Shown one piece after another: positions 47,408-57,466 of a DNA stretch of 64,000 nucleotides. This stretch comes from Ideonella oryzae (GTDB taxonomy: Bacteria > Pseudomonadota > Gammaproteobacteria > Burkholderiales > Burkholderiaceae_C). The translations under genes and the position numbers were made by a program. Position 1 is the first letter of the stretch, and each line of letters begins with the position of its first letter. The stretch covers positions 310,001-374,000 of the forward strand of contig NZ_JAMXMC010000004.1 of assembly GCF_024055665.1 (NCBI RefSeq), written 5' to 3'. The notes under the pieces were generated by a model. It saw only the letters and a program-made list of their open reading frames with translations, searched no databases and was not told the origin of the DNA.

Positions 47408-47540
47408 CTGCGTTTGTAATACGGGCATTCACCCATGCAATGCGGACCACCTCGGCCACGCCCACGACCGTATACGTGGCTGGACCCATGCGCAGGTGAT
47501 GACACCGTGTTTGCCGTCAGCGAGCCACTCAGGGACCCCC

Positions 47541-49358
47541 ATGCGAACCAATCTGCCCGTCAGCCAGCACGAATACCCCTTCCCCGAGGGGGAGACGCTG
47601 GTGTCCACCACCGATCTGCAGGGACGCATCCTCTACTGCAATGCGGCCTTCATCGAGGTGAGCGGCTACATCCGACAAGAACTGCTGGGGCAGCCCCACA
47701 ACCTGATCCGGCACCCGGACATGCCCGAGGAAGCCTTCCGGGACATGTGGGAGACGATCCAGCATGGGTACCCCTGGTCGGGCCTGGTGAAGAACCGCCG
47801 CAAGGATGGGTCCTTCTACTGGGTGATGGCCAATGTGACCCCGCTCATTGATGCCGGCGGCAAGGTGACCGGCTACATGTCGGTGCGTACACAGCCCGAG
47901 CGAACCGCCGTGGAGGGCGCCGAAAAGCTCTATGCCCGCATGCGCGAAGAAGCCAAGGCAGGCCGCTCCAGCCTGTGCCTGCACCGCGGGCAGGTGCTGG
48001 GCACCGGGGGGCTGGCCCGTCTCGCCCACCGTCTGCGTCCCGGCCTGCGGGGTAAGGTGGCCCTGACCACCGGCCTGATCAGCGTCATCAGCTTCTTCCT
48101 GGGTGAGTACGAGGCTGAAGGCCTTCCCCACATGAGCTGGGGCGAAGGCTTGGCCGGCATCGCTGCGGCCGGCGTGCTGGGCCTGATCGGCTCCAGCTAT
48201 CTGCGCAAGCTGATTGCCACCCCGATCATGCGGCTGGTCGGCTTTGCCAACCAGATTGCCGGTGGCAACCTGACCCAGACCATCAGCAGCGACCGCACGG
48301 ACGAGATCGGTCACCTGACGAAGGCGCTGGCCCAGCTCAACGTGAACCTGATGTCCATCGTGCGCGACGCCCGCAACGGGGTGGTGCAGATGACCCGCGA
48401 CACCGGCGTCATCGCCGAAGGCAACCAGGATCTTTCTGCCCGCACCGAAGCCCAGGCCAGCAACCTGGAAGAGACCGCTTCGTCGATGGAGGAGATCACC
48501 AGCACCATCCGCCAGAGCACCGACATGGCACAGCAGGCGGCCCAGCGGGCCGACAACGCCCGCAGCGTGACCGACCACAGTGCCGAGGCGGTGCAGGCCC
48601 TCTCGGCCACCATGGCCCACATCAGCGATGCGTCCAGCAAGATCGCCGACATCATCCAGGTGGTCGACAGCATCGCCTTCCAGACCAACATCCTGGCCCT
48701 GAACGCCGCGGTCGAAGCCGCCCGTGCCGGCGAGCAGGGCCGCGGTTTCGCGGTGGTGGCCAGCGAAGTGCGGGCGCTGGCCCAGCGCACCTCGGTCGCC
48801 GCCCGCGAGGTGCGCGGCCTGATCCAGGCCTCGGCCGATCAGGTGAGCACCGGCAGCCAACAGACCGAGGCCGCCCGCTCGGCCATGGATTCCGCCCGCG
48901 GGGCAATCGACGAGGTCCACAAGTTCATCCTGCAGCTGAGCCATGGCATGCAGGAACAGATGCTGGGCGTCAACCAGGTCAACCAGGCCGTCTCCGACAT
49001 GGACAGCCTGACCCAGAAGAATGCCGCCCTGGTGGAAGAGATTGCCGCATCGGCCTCGACGCTGCGCGACAAGGCCGGCGAGGTGGCGTCCTCCGTCTCC
49101 GTCTTCCAGCTCAAGGGTGGAGCCGGGACCACGGGCACGTCCACCCCCGATGCCGTGACCCTGCGCAAGACCATGAAGGCCCAGCAGGCTGCTTCGGCAA
49201 AAACCGCGCAGAGCCCCGCGGCACGCCCCTCGCACCCCACGCAGGCCAAGCTGACCCCGTCGTCCGCCAAGCCCCGCCCCACCGCCGCACCACCTCGCCC
49301 GGCGCCCGAACCGGCCCTGAGCACGGGTCAGGACGACAGCGACTGGACCAGCTTCTGA
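47541..49358 (+). CDS. Aer-like aerotaxis receptor (PAS chemoreceptor)
   Basis: A 605-residue chemoreceptor that probably senses redox or oxygen through bound FAD. The N-terminal PAS domain (about 15-120) aligns with E. coli Aer without gaps at key FAD-binding positions: Asn34, Arg57-His58, Trp70 and Asn85. Two short hydrophobic segments (about 170-188 and 203-221) form a hairpin-like membrane anchor with no periplasmic sensor domain. HAMP-like and methyl-accepting helices follow. The signalling tip includes [20 protein letters not shown] and [15 protein letters not shown] Pro/Ala-rich linker ends in DWTSF, matching the CheR/CheB-tethering pentapeptide. AGGGA precedes ATG 47541, and a sigma-28-like promoter lies upstream. 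Confidence 0.93.
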   Translation: MRTNLPVSQHEYPFPEGETLVSTTDLQGRILYCNAAFIEVSGYIRQELLGQPHNLIRHPDMPEEAFRDMWETIQHGYPWSGLVKNRRKDGSFYWVMANVTPLIDAGGKVTGYMSVRTQPERTAVEGAEKLYARMREEAKAGRSSLCLHRGQVLGTGGLARLAHRLRPGLRGKVALTTGLISVISFFLGEYEAEGLPHMSWGEGLAGIAAAGVLGLIGSSYLRKLIATPIMRLVGFANQIAGGNLTQTISSDRTDEIGHLTKALAQLNVNLMSIVRDARNGVVQMTRDTGVIAEGNQDLSARTEAQASNLEETASSMEEITSTIRQSTDMAQQAAQRADNARSVTDHSAEAVQALSATMAHISDASSKIADIIQVVDSIAFQTNILALNAAVEAARAGEQGRGFAVVASEVRALAQRTSVAAREVRGLIQASADQVSTGSQQTEAARSAMDSARGAIDEVHKFILQLSHGMQEQMLGVNQVNQAVSDMDSLTQKNAALVEEIAASASTLRDKAGEVASSVSVFQLKGGAGTTGTSTPDAVTLRKTMKAQQAASAKTAQSPAARPSHPTQAKLTPSSAKPRPTAAPPRPAPEPALSTGQDDSDWTSF

Positions 49359-49424
49359 TCTGCACTTGACGCGGCCGGAGCCCGGCGCTGCGGCCGCGTG
49401 CCATCATCCGCATTGACGGACCCG

Positions 49425-49447
49425 AAATGCCCCCTGGTGGGGCATTT
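49425..49447 (+). terminator. Weak terminator-like hairpin after the chemoreceptor gene
   Basis: A 9-bp stem AAATGCCCC / GGGGCATTT with a 5-nt loop, 67 nt past the stop. There is no clear T-run beyond the stem, so termination may be partial. Confidence 0.5.
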
Positions 49448-49468
49448 GTCCATTCCATGGATTCGACA

Positions 49469-50842
49469 ATGCAAATCGACTTTCTCGGCGCAGCCGACTG
49501 CGTCACCGGCTCGCGGCACCTGGTCACCTGGGGTGGCCAACGGGTGCTGCTGGACTGCGGCATGTTCCAGGGCTTCAAGGTGCTGCGCGAACGCAACTGG
49601 CAGCCGCCGTCGCCAGACATCCTGGCCGCGGACGCGGTGCTGCTGAGCCACGCCCACCTGGACCACAGCGGCTGGCTGCCGGTGCTGGTGCGCCATGGCT
49701 GGCGCGGCCCGATCTACACCTCCCCCGCCACCCGGGACCTGGCCGAGGTGCTGCTGCTGGATGCGGCGCATCTGCAGGAAGAGGACGCCCGGCGGGCCAA
49801 CCGCTACGGCTACAGCCGCCACGCCAAGGCCCTGCCCCTGTTCACCCAGGCCGACGCCAAGCGCGCGATCGGCCAGATGGTGGCCGTGCCGGAGAACCGC
49901 CCGCGTGCCGTCGGCAAGGGCCCGCTGCAGTTCACGCTGCGTCCGGCCGGCCACCTGCTGGGGGCCTGCTCCGTCGTGCTGGAGTGCGAAGGCGAGCGCC
50001 TGCTGTTTTCCGGTGACCTGGGCCGGCAGAACGACCTGCTGATGAAGCCGCCCACCCCGCTGGACCATGCGGACGTGGTGCTGGTGGAATCGACCTACGG
50101 CAACCGCCTGCACCCGCGCGAGGACATCGCCGGCGTGCTGGCCGACATCATCCACGCCAGCATCCGCCGCGGCGGCTCGGTGCTGATGCCGGCCTTTGCC
50201 GTCGGCCGGGCCCAGGCCCTGCTGCTGGTGCTGCAGCGCCTGAAGGCCCAGGGCGAGATCCCCTCGCACCTGCCCATCTTCCTGGACAGCCCGATGGCGG
50301 TGGAGGCCACGGCGCTGTACCGCAAGTACCGGCGTCAGCTGCGCGTGCCCGAGCGCGAGATGCAGCAGCTGTGCGATGGCGTGCACCTGGTCACCACCCC
50401 GGCCCAGTCGCAGCGCTTGGTGCGCTCGCAGACGGGCGCCCACCTGCCAGCGGTCATCATTTCGGCCAGCGGCATGGCCACCGGCGGCCGGGTGCTGCAC
50501 CACCTGAAGGCCATGGCCCCGGACGACCGGCACCACATCGTCTTTGCCGGCTTCCAGGTCGGTGGCAGCCGGGGCGCCAGCCTGGTGGGCGGCGCCCGCG
50601 AGGTCAAGATCCACGGCGAATGGGTGCCGGTGCGCGCCCCGGTGACCCACCTGGAGGGCTTCTCCGGCCATGCCGATGCCAACGAACTGATGAAGTGGCT
50701 GGGCCAGGCCAGCCCGCCGCCCCGCCAGACCTTCATCGTGCACGGCGAGCCCGAAGCGGCCGACGCCCTGCGTCAGCGGGTCGCGCGGGAACTGCAGTGG
50801 CCGGTGCGCGTGCCACCGGCTGGCGGGCGCTTCACCCCCTGA
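49469..50842 (+). CDS. Beta-CASP metallo-beta-lactamase-fold ribonuclease
   Basis: A 457-residue nuclease of the CPSF73/Ysh1-like group. The MBL motif HAHLDHSG gives the metal ligands, with RPAGHLLGACSVVLE, LLFSGDLGR and VESTYGNRLH following. A beta-CASP insertion has MPAFAVGRAQALLL and FLDSPMAVEAT. The C-terminal RNA-specificity segment has ISASGMATGGRVLHHL, GFSGHADANEL and FIVHGEPEAA. Processing of RNA ends is expected, though no substrate is known. The start is uncertain: ATG 49469 gives MQIDFLGA, and ATG 49457 adds four residues. Its stop overlaps the next start by 1 nt. Confidence 0.9.
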   Translation: MQIDFLGAADCVTGSRHLVTWGGQRVLLDCGMFQGFKVLRERNWQPPSPDILAADAVLLSHAHLDHSGWLPVLVRHGWRGPIYTSPATRDLAEVLLLDAAHLQEEDARRANRYGYSRHAKALPLFTQADAKRAIGQMVAVPENRPRAVGKGPLQFTLRPAGHLLGACSVVLECEGERLLFSGDLGRQNDLLMKPPTPLDHADVVLVESTYGNRLHPREDIAGVLADIIHASIRRGGSVLMPAFAVGRAQALLLVLQRLKAQGEIPSHLPIFLDSPMAVEATALYRKYRRQLRVPEREMQQLCDGVHLVTTPAQSQRLVRSQTGAHLPAVIISASGMATGGRVLHHLKAMAPDDRHHIVFAGFQVGGSRGASLVGGAREVKIHGEWVPVRAPVTHLEGFSGHADANELMKWLGQASPPPRQTFIVHGEPEAADALRQRVARELQWPVRVPPAGGRFTP

Positions 50843-52128
50843 TGGCAGGCGAGCTGCAGATCCCGGGCCTGGTGCAGGGCCTGGTGCAGGGCCTGGCCGC
50901 GGCCCTGGGCGCCGGTCTGCTGGTCGGGCTGGAGCGCGAGCGCCGCAAGGGCGAAAGCCGCGAGCGCAATGCCGCGGGCATCCGCACCTTCACCGTCACC
51001 GCCCTGCTGGGGGCCCTGGCCCAGACGCTCTCACGCCAGCTGGATGAGCCCATGCTGGTGTTGCTGGGCGGCGTGCTGGTGGTGGCGCTGGCGGTGGTGT
51101 CCTACCTGCGCAGCCTGCAGCGCGACCCCGGGGTGACCACCGAGCTGGCCCTGTTCACCACCTATGTGATCGGCGTGCTCTGCGCGGTGGCGCCGCTGCA
51201 GGGCGGCGGTCTGGCGGTGGTGCTGGCCATGGTGCTGGCCTCGCGCTCGCAGCTGCACCGCTTCTCCACCCGGGTGCTGACCGAAGCCGAGTTGCACGAT
51301 GGCCTGATGCTGGCTGCCCTGGCCCTGGTGGCCCTGCCGCTGATCCCGCCTGGGCCGCTGCCGGCCCTGGGCGGCCTCAACCCGCGCCAGATCACCCTGC
51401 TGGTGCTGCTGCTGCTGGTGATGCAGGCCGCCGGTCACATCGCCCTGCGCGCCTTCGGCGAGCGCGCCGGCATGGTGCTCACCGGGGTGTTCGGGGGCGT
51501 GGTCTCCAGCACCGCCACCATCGCCTCGATGGGCACCAAGGCCCGCCACGGCGAGCTGCCGCCCCAGGCGGCACTGACCGCGGCCGTGGCCTCCACCGTG
51601 GCCACCTGGACGCAGGCCGAGCTGATCCTGCTGACCCAGTCACCCCAGCTGGCCTTTCACCTGCTGCCGCCCGCCCTGATGGGCACGCTGGTGGCCGCCG
51701 CGGGCACCGGCCTGCTGATCCGCCACAACGGTGTGGGTCAGTCCGGCACGCAACCCGTCAAGGGCGCCCGCGTGCTGCAGATGAAGGAGGCCCTGCTGGT
51801 GGCCGGCGCGCTGACACTGATCGCCGCCCTGGTGCGGGCCGCTTCCCACTGGCTGGGGCCGGAAGCGGTGGTGGCCAGCGCCTCGCTGTCCGCGGTGGTG
51901 GATGCCCACGCCAGCGCCGCGGCGCTGGGCGGCCTCTACAGCAGCGGCGACATCGACATCGCCACCGCCAAGGTCGGCGTGGTGGCGGTCATCACCGCCA
52001 ATTCGCTGTCGCGGGCCGCCGTGGCCGCCTCGGCCGGCGGTGGCCGTTTTGCCTTGCCGGTGGCCGCCAACCTGGTGGTCTCGGCCGCGGCCAGCTGGGT
52101 CGGCTGGTGGTTCAGCCGAGGGTTCTGA
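50842..52128 (+). CDS. MgtC/SapB and DUF4010 domain membrane protein
   Basis: A 428-residue inner-membrane protein with about 12 hydrophobic helices. The N-terminal MgtC-like half has GLLVGLERERRK, AGIRTFTVTALLGAL and TELALFTTYVIGVLC. The second half is DUF4010-like, with GVFGGVVSSTATIASM and ALGGLYSSGDIDIATAK. MgtC domains modulate magnesium homeostasis or ATP synthase in other bacteria. Two-domain members are uncharacterised. The first codons include a 12-bp tandem repeat encoding GLVQ-GLVQ. ATG 50842 shares its A with the preceding stop (TGATG), so translation is probably coupled. Confidence 0.86.
   Translation: MAGELQIPGLVQGLVQGLAAALGAGLLVGLERERRKGESRERNAAGIRTFTVTALLGALAQTLSRQLDEPMLVLLGGVLVVALAVVSYLRSLQRDPGVTTELALFTTYVIGVLCAVAPLQGGGLAVVLAMVLASRSQLHRFSTRVLTEAELHDGLMLAALALVALPLIPPGPLPALGGLNPRQITLLVLLLLVMQAAGHIALRAFGERAGMVLTGVFGGVVSSTATIASMGTKARHGELPPQAALTAAVASTVATWTQAELILLTQSPQLAFHLLPPALMGTLVAAAGTGLLIRHNGVGQSGTQPVKGARVLQMKEALLVAGALTLIAALVRAASHWLGPEAVVASASLSAVVDAHASAAALGGLYSSGDIDIATAKVGVVAVITANSLSRAAVAASAGGGRFALPVAANLVVSAAASWVGWWFSRGF
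50865..50896 (+). repeat. 12-bp in-frame tandem repeat (2.7 copies)
   Basis: The unit GGGCCTGGTGCA occurs twice followed by eight bases of a third copy, within codons 8-18 of the MgtC-like gene. Because the unit is four codons, slippage would lengthen or shorten GLVQ repeats without breaking the frame. Confidence 0.8.
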
Positions 52129-52146
52129 GCCTCCCGGAACCGGGGT

Positions 52147-52980
52147 TCAGCGGAATTCGCGCTGGCGCAGCCACTTGGTGGCCACCCACTTCTCGCCCGA
52201 CTGCACCGGCGCGCCACCGTGCAGGGTGCGGGTGGCGGCATCCGGGCGCGGGTAGCTGAAGAACACGGCATTGCCCTTGATCGGCGCCACCTCCAACCCG
52301 ACATCGGGAAAGGTCGTCGCACCGCCGGCCTCCGGCGTGTTCAGGTACATGACCAGGGTGGCCAGGCGCTGCCCGCCCCGGGCCAGGATGGAGGTGGCCC
52401 CAGGCTGTGCCGGGTCGAAGTAGTCGTGGTGCGGCAGGTACTGCGCACCGGGACGGTAGCGCAGCACCTGCAGGCCTTCGCCGTGACTGACCGGCCAGCC
52501 CACCAGCGCCGCGATGCGGGCCTCGATGCGCTCGCACAGCTCGGTCTCGCCGCGCTCGAAGAACATGCCCTCGCTGGTGCGGGCGCTGTTGACCTCGCTG
52601 CCTCCGGTGTCGCCCACCACCGTCTCGGAGCGGGCCAGGCGGTCGGCCGCCAGCGCGACCAGGGCATCGCACTCTTCGTCGGACAGGAAGCCGCCCAGCA
52701 CCACCACACGGGGCAGCGTCATCGACAGCAGCACGTCCACCGTGCGATCGGGCAGCACCAGGCGGTTGACCGCCCCTTCCAGCGCAATGCGGGGCAGGCC
52801 GTCCTCGCTCTGCGCGGCCGTGTCCAGCGTGGCCAGCACGCTTTGCAGGGCTGACAGGGCGACCGAGCGCTCCCAGCCGCTGGCTTGCATGGACTGCAGC
52901 ACGTCCTCGGTGCGGCAGCCCGCTTCCAGCTGCTCATGGATCCAGGCCCGCAGCTCGGGGGTGATGGCCTGCGCGCTCAT
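52147..52980 (-). CDS. 2OG-Fe(II) oxygenase, prolyl 4-hydroxylase-like
   Basis: A 277-residue non-heme iron dioxygenase. The C-terminal P4H domain (about 90-275) has [19 protein letters not shown], the metal pair in [10 protein letters not shown] (H-x-D), the distal histidine in RTLHGGAPV and a 2-oxoglutarate-binding Lys in GEKWVATKW. The N-terminal ~70 residues are helical and not assigned. The target (protein proline or small molecule) is unknown. It starts within the last 4 nt of yaaA (ATGA overlap), suggesting a shared transcript. Confidence 0.88.
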   Translation of the reverse strand: MSAQAITPELRAWIHEQLEAGCRTEDVLQSMQASGWERSVALSALQSVLATLDTAAQSEDGLPRIALEGAVNRLVLPDRTVDVLLSMTLPRVVVLGGFLSDEECDALVALAADRLARSETVVGDTGGSEVNSARTSEGMFFERGETELCERIEARIAALVGWPVSHGEGLQVLRYRPGAQYLPHHDYFDPAQPGATSILARGGQRLATLVMYLNTPEAGGATTFPDVGLEVAPIKGNAVFFSYPRPDAATRTLHGGAPVQSGEKWVATKWLRQREFR

Positions 52981-53762
52981 GCCGGCTCCCTGCGGCGGAA
53001 CACCAGACGGTCCGGGCCCGAGGCGCCAGCGTCAAAGGCATAGCCCTCGCTGTCAAAGCCTTCCAGGGCCTGGACCCGGGTGATGCGGTGGGTGATGGCG
53101 AAACGCGCCATCAGCCCCCGGGCCCGTTTGGCGTGGAAGCTGATGACCTTCCACTGCCCGCCCTTCCAGTCCTCGAACAGGCAGTCCACCACCCGGGCCT
53201 TCAGGGCCTTGCGGTCCACCGCCTTGAAGTACTCCTGCGAGGCGAGGTTGACCACCACCGGCGCCAGGTCCGGGCCCAGCTGGGTGTTGAGGGTGCGGCT
53301 GAGCGTGTCGCCCCAGTAGCCGTAGAGGTTCTTCGCGCCGGGCGTGGCCAGCGCCGTGCCCATCTCCAACCGGTAGGGCTGCAGCCGGTCCAGCGGCCGC
53401 AGCAGGCCGTACAGACCCGAGAGGATGACCAGGTGCTGCTGCGCCCAGGCCAGGTCCTCGGTGCCCAGGCTGGCGGCGGCCAGGCCCTCGTACACATCGC
53501 CGTTGAAGGCCAGCACGGCCGGTTTGCTGTTGCGCTCGGTGAAGCGGGTCGACCAGGCGCCGTAGCGGGCAACGTTCAGCTGGGCCAGCGGGTCAGACAG
53601 GTCCATCAGCGAGGCGATGTCCTGGGCGCTCTTGGTTTTCAGCACCTCGATCAGGGCGGCCGCTTCCTTGACGAAGCGGGGCCGGGTGGCCAGGGCGGCG
53701 ACCTCGGTCGGCACTGGGGTTTCGTAATCCAGGGTCTTGGCAGGCGAGATCAGGAACAGCAT
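52977..53762 (-). CDS. yaaA: Peroxide stress protein YaaA
   Basis: A 261-residue DUF328/UPF0246 protein. In E. coli it lowers free iron and protects DNA during hydrogen peroxide stress. The sequence starts [13 protein letters not shown], and contains [27 protein letters not shown] and [12 protein letters not shown], then [13 protein letters not shown]. Full family length. The DNA-binding activity reported for the family is not visible as a simple motif. It overlaps the downstream iron-dependent oxygenase gene. Confidence 0.94.
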   Translation of the reverse strand: MLFLISPAKTLDYETPVPTEVAALATRPRFVKEAAALIEVLKTKSAQDIASLMDLSDPLAQLNVARYGAWSTRFTERNSKPAVLAFNGDVYEGLAAASLGTEDLAWAQQHLVILSGLYGLLRPLDRLQPYRLEMGTALATPGAKNLYGYWGDTLSRTLNTQLGPDLAPVVVNLASQEYFKAVDRKALKARVVDCLFEDWKGGQWKVISFHAKRARGLMARFAITHRITRVQALEGFDSEGYAFDAGASGPDRLVFRRREPA

Positions 53763-53789
53763 GGCAAGGGATTCGGGGGCTCTCTCGGT

Positions 53790-54524
53790 TCAGGGCACGC
53801 AGGCGCCGTCGTCATCGGCATCCTCGTCAGGCTGGCCCGCGCGGGGCCTCGCCGGCGCCGCGCCCAGGGCCTCGGCCCAGGTGCGGTGGGGAATGTGGCT
53901 GGTCAGCCGGTGCAGGGCGCATTGCAGCAGATGGCCATTGATTTCGTGACCCACGCCCTCGGCGATGTCGATGGTGGCGTCGCCCTGCAGGCCCGCCAGG
54001 CGCTCGATCGCGTCGCGTGCATGCTGGGCCGGGATCACCGGATCGGCTCCGCCGTGCAGAAAGTGCAGCGTGGTCAGGGCCGGTGCCGCCTCAGGCAGGG
54101 CGGCATAACGGCCCGAGAAGGACAACACCCGCCCGGCCAGGCCGTCGTGCAACTGCACCAGTTCCAGCGCCATGATGGCGCCCTGCGAGAAGCCGAAGAT
54201 CGCGGTGGCGGCCGGCCCCACGCCCAGGCGTTCCTGGGTTTGGCGCAGCCAGTCGGCCAGGGCCGGCAAGGCCTCGGCCACCCGGGCCGGGCGGTTGTCT
54301 TCGGTCACCCCGGCGATGGAGAACCATTGCCGGGCCCGGCCGGAGGGGTCGACATCCAGCGGCTCGAAGCCATCCGGCGCCACGATGGCCGCTTGCGGAA
54401 AGGCACGCTGCAGCTGAGCCGCCAGCGGGGCCATGCCCTGGGCACTGTCGCCCACGCCGTGCAGCAGCACCATCAGCTGGGCCGGGTCGCCCTGGGCGGG
54501 CAGCCATTGCAGAGGGGTGTTCAT
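53790..54524 (-). CDS. Alpha/beta hydrolase (carboxylesterase/phospholipase type, YpfH-like)
   Basis: A 244-residue serine hydrolase. The oxyanion region is VLLHGVGDSAQGM, the nucleophile elbow GFSQGAIMALEL, the acid lies in HGGADPVIP and the catalytic His in VGHEINGHLL. This matches the small carboxylesterase / lysophospholipase-like family. A charged acidic tail (DEDADDDGA) ends the protein. Start ATG 54524. It is divergent from metG. The very long frame continuing upstream is the antisense of metG and is not coding. Confidence 0.88.
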   Translation of the reverse strand: MNTPLQWLPAQGDPAQLMVLLHGVGDSAQGMAPLAAQLQRAFPQAAIVAPDGFEPLDVDPSGRARQWFSIAGVTEDNRPARVAEALPALADWLRQTQERLGVGPAATAIFGFSQGAIMALELVQLHDGLAGRVLSFSGRYAALPEAAPALTTLHFLHGGADPVIPAQHARDAIERLAGLQGDATIDIAEGVGHEINGHLLQCALHRLTSHIPHRTWAEALGAAPARPRAGQPDEDADDDGACVP

Positions 54525-54599
54525 ATGCTCATTGTCCACGGGGTGAAGTATCCGGGTGCGGGATCCTAAAATGCCGGTTTCGACGCGAAACGCACTGAC

Positions 54600-56645
54600 A
54601 TGACCCGCAAGCTCTTCGTCACGACTGCCCTGCCCTACGCCAATGCGCCCTTCCACATCGGGCACATGATGGAGTACATCCAGGCCGACATCTGGGTGCG
54701 GTTCCAGCGCATGCAAGGGTCCGAGGTGCACTTCGTCGGCGCCGACGACGCCCACGGCGCGCCGATCATGATCGCCGCCGAGAAGGCCGGCATCACGCCG
54801 CAGCAGTTCGTGGCCCAGGTGGCCGCCGGCCGTCCGCAGTACTTGAACGGCTTCCACATCGCCTTCGACAACTGGCACTCCACCGACGGCCCGGAGAACC
54901 ACCAGTTGGCCCAGGACATCTACCGCGCGCTGCGGGCCCACGAACTGATCGACGTGAAGACGATCGAGCAGTTCTTCGACCCGGACAAGGGCATGTTCCT
55001 GCCCGACCGCTTCATCAAGGGCGAGTGCCCCAAGTGCGGCGCGGCCGACCAGTACGGCGACTCCTGCGAGGTCTGCGGCGCCGTCTACGCCCCCACCGAG
55101 CTGAAGAAGCCCTACTCGGCCCTGTCGGGCGCCACCCCGGTGCTCAAGTCCTCGGACCACTACTTCTTCCGCCTCTCCGACCCGCGCTGCGTCGAGTTTC
55201 TGGAGCAGTGGACCCACACCCCCGGCCGCCTGCAGCCCGAGGTGCTCAACAAGATCAAGGAATGGTTCGCCAAGGACGACGAGGGCCAGGGTGGTCTGGG
55301 CGACTGGGACATCAGCCGCGACGCGCCCTACTTCGGCATCGAGATCCCCGACGCCCCGGGCAAGTACTTCTACGTCTGGCTGGACGCCCCCATCGGCTAC
55401 CTGGCGTCCCTCAAGAACTACTTCGGCAAGAAGGGCATCGACTACGACGCCTTCTTCGCCGACCCGGCGGTGGAGCAGATCCACTTCATCGGCAAGGACA
55501 TCACCTACTTCCACACCCTGTTCTGGCCGGCCATGCTGCACTTCAGCGGCCGCAAGACGCCCGACAAGATCAACGTGCACGGCTTCATCACCGTCAACGG
55601 CGGCCAGAAGATGAGCAAGAGCCGGGGCACCGGCATCAGCCCGCTGAAGTACCTGGAGCTGGGCATGCACCCCGAGTGGCTGCGCTACTACATCGCCGCC
55701 AAGCTCAACAGCCGGGTCGAGGACATCGACTTCAACCCCGAGGACTTCATGGCCCGGGTCAATTCCGACCTGGTGGGCAAGTACATCAACATCGCCTCCC
55801 GGGCGGCCGGCTTCATCGCCAAGCGCTTCGAGGGCCGGCTCTCGGCCGACCTGGGCGTGGAAGGCCGCAGCCTGCTGGACGCGCTGCGCGCCCAGCGCGC
55901 CGCCATCACCGAGCTCTACGAGGAGCGCGAGTACGGCAAGGCCCTGCGCGAGGTCATGGCCCTGGCCGACAAGGTCAACGAATACGTCGACACCCACAAG
56001 CCCTGGGAATTGGCCAAGCACCCCGAGCAGGCCGCGGTGCTGCACGACGTCTGCAGCACCTGCATCGAGGCCTTCCGCCTGCTGACCATCTACCTCAAGC
56101 CGGTACTGCCGGCCCTGGCCGAGAAGGTCGAAGCCTTCCTGCAGGTCGCACCGATGAACTTCGAGGACATCGGCCGCGCGCTGGGCGCCCACACCATCGG
56201 CACCTACCAGCACCTGATGCAGCGCGTCGACGCGCAGCTGCTCGACGAACTGCTGGCCCCGCCGCCGGCGCCCAAGCTCATCCCCGGCGGGGAGGAGCTG
56301 GCCCCCGAGATCAAGATCGACGACTTCAGCAAGGTCGACCTGCGCATCGCCAAGATCGTCAAGGCCGAGCCTGTGGAGGGCAGCGACAAGCTGCTGCGCC
56401 TGACCCTGGACGTGGGCGAAGGCCAGACCCGCAACGTCTTCAGCGGCATCAAGAGCGCCTACAAGCCCGAGGACCTGGAAGGCAAGCTGACCGTGATGGT
56501 GGCCAACCTGGCCCCGCGCAAGATGAAGTTCGGCCTCAGCGAGGGCATGGTGCTGGCCGCCAGCCACGCCGACGAGAAGGCCCACCCCGGCATCTTCGTG
56601 CTGGAGCCCTTCCCCGGCGCCCAGCCGGGCATGCGGGTTCGCTAA
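54600..56645 (+). CDS. metG: Methionine--tRNA ligase
   Basis: A class I synthetase of 681 residues charging tRNA-Met. It has [14 protein letters not shown] (HIGH), a zinc knuckle with four cysteines ([18 protein letters not shown]), [13 protein letters not shown] (KMSKS), the anticodon-binding helical domain, and a C-terminal tRNA-binding EMAP-like domain ([17 protein letters not shown]) that allows dimerisation. A TAAAAT -10-like box lies at 54567-54572 but no good -35 is seen. Confidence 0.97.
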   Translation: MTRKLFVTTALPYANAPFHIGHMMEYIQADIWVRFQRMQGSEVHFVGADDAHGAPIMIAAEKAGITPQQFVAQVAAGRPQYLNGFHIAFDNWHSTDGPENHQLAQDIYRALRAHELIDVKTIEQFFDPDKGMFLPDRFIKGECPKCGAADQYGDSCEVCGAVYAPTELKKPYSALSGATPVLKSSDHYFFRLSDPRCVEFLEQWTHTPGRLQPEVLNKIKEWFAKDDEGQGGLGDWDISRDAPYFGIEIPDAPGKYFYVWLDAPIGYLASLKNYFGKKGIDYDAFFADPAVEQIHFIGKDITYFHTLFWPAMLHFSGRKTPDKINVHGFITVNGGQKMSKSRGTGISPLKYLELGMHPEWLRYYIAAKLNSRVEDIDFNPEDFMARVNSDLVGKYINIASRAAGFIAKRFEGRLSADLGVEGRSLLDALRAQRAAITELYEEREYGKALREVMALADKVNEYVDTHKPWELAKHPEQAAVLHDVCSTCIEAFRLLTIYLKPVLPALAEKVEAFLQVAPMNFEDIGRALGAHTIGTYQHLMQRVDAQLLDELLAPPPAPKLIPGGEELAPEIKIDDFSKVDLRIAKIVKAEPVEGSDKLLRLTLDVGEGQTRNVFSGIKSAYKPEDLEGKLTVMVANLAPRKMKFGLSEGMVLAASHADEKAHPGIFVLEPFPGAQPGMRVR

Positions 56646-56663
56646 GCAGCCCGCCCCGCCGGC

Positions 56664-57272
56664 TCAGCCGGGCCGCTGGAAAGCGGCCCGCGCCCGTGCC
56701 ACCTCGGCGCGGGTCACGCAGCCCTCGGCATGGTCGTTGACCAGGCCCATGGCCTGCATGAAGGCATAGACCGTGGTCGGGCCGACGAACTTCCAGCCCC
56801 GCTTCTTCAGGTCCTTGGACAGGGCGATCGACTCGGGCGAAACCGACACGGTCTGCGGCGAGGCCAGTGCATCGCCCACCGGTTCGTAGCCCCAGAAATA
56901 GGCCGCCAGCGAGCCGACCTCCTCGGCCAGGGCCTGGGCCCGGCCGGCGTTGTGGATCACCGCCTCGATCTTGCCGCGGTGGCGCACGATGCCGGCATCG
57001 GCCAGCAGCCGGGCCACGTCGGCCTCGCCATAGCGGGCCATGGCATGAAAGTCGAAGCCGTCGAAGGCGGCGCGGAAGTTCTCCCGCTTGGCCAGGATGG
57101 TGCGCCAGCTCAGGCCCGACTGGAACCCCTCCAGACACAGCTTCTCGAACAGGCGTCGGTCGTCCATCACCGGGTAGCCCCACTCGCGGTCGTGGTAGGC
57201 CAGGTATTCCGGCGTGGCCAGGCACCAGCGGCAGCGCGGTTGGCCATCGGATGCCATCTCGGTGGCGCTCAT
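56664..57272 (-). CDS. tag: DNA-3-methyladenine glycosylase I
   Basis: Removes 3-methyladenine from alkylated DNA. The 202-residue helix-hairpin-helix glycosylase contains RCRWCLATPEYLAYHDREWG with zinc-binding Cys/His, FEKLCLEGFQSGLSW with the catalytic-region Glu, and GPTTVYAFMQAMGLVNDH. GGGGGA lies about 8 nt before ATG 57272. Its 3' end includes a GGGCCGCT/AGCGGCCC hairpin close to the convergent metG stop. Confidence 0.95.
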   Translation of the reverse strand: MSATEMASDGQPRCRWCLATPEYLAYHDREWGYPVMDDRRLFEKLCLEGFQSGLSWRTILAKRENFRAAFDGFDFHAMARYGEADVARLLADAGIVRHRGKIEAVIHNAGRAQALAEEVGSLAAYFWGYEPVGDALASPQTVSVSPESIALSKDLKKRGWKFVGPTTVYAFMQAMGLVNDHAEGCVTRAEVARARAAFQRPG

Positions 57273-57466
57273 CGTGTCTTTCCCCCTTGTGAGGCGGTGG
57301 GGCGGGCGCGGACAATCACCCCCATGCCTCCCCCGCATGCCCACGAAGTGTCGCAGGTCCGCCGCCTCTCGCGGCGGCGCAGCTTCTTCGTGCGCCTGCA
57401 CCACTGCGGTCCTCCGGCACAGGTCCTGACCGACCTGTGTTCCTTCCCTTCCCTTCCGGAGTTTCC

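Noticed and set aside
53790-56585. 931-codon minus-strand reading frame
   Set aside because: Only its 3' quarter (the esterase to ATG 54524) is coding. The rest is the antisense of metG, whose frame carries HIGH and KMSKS motifs.
56670-56689. GGGCCGCT-GGAA-AGCGGCCC hairpin as a metG terminator
   Set aside because: It lies in the coding end of tag and lacks a T-run.
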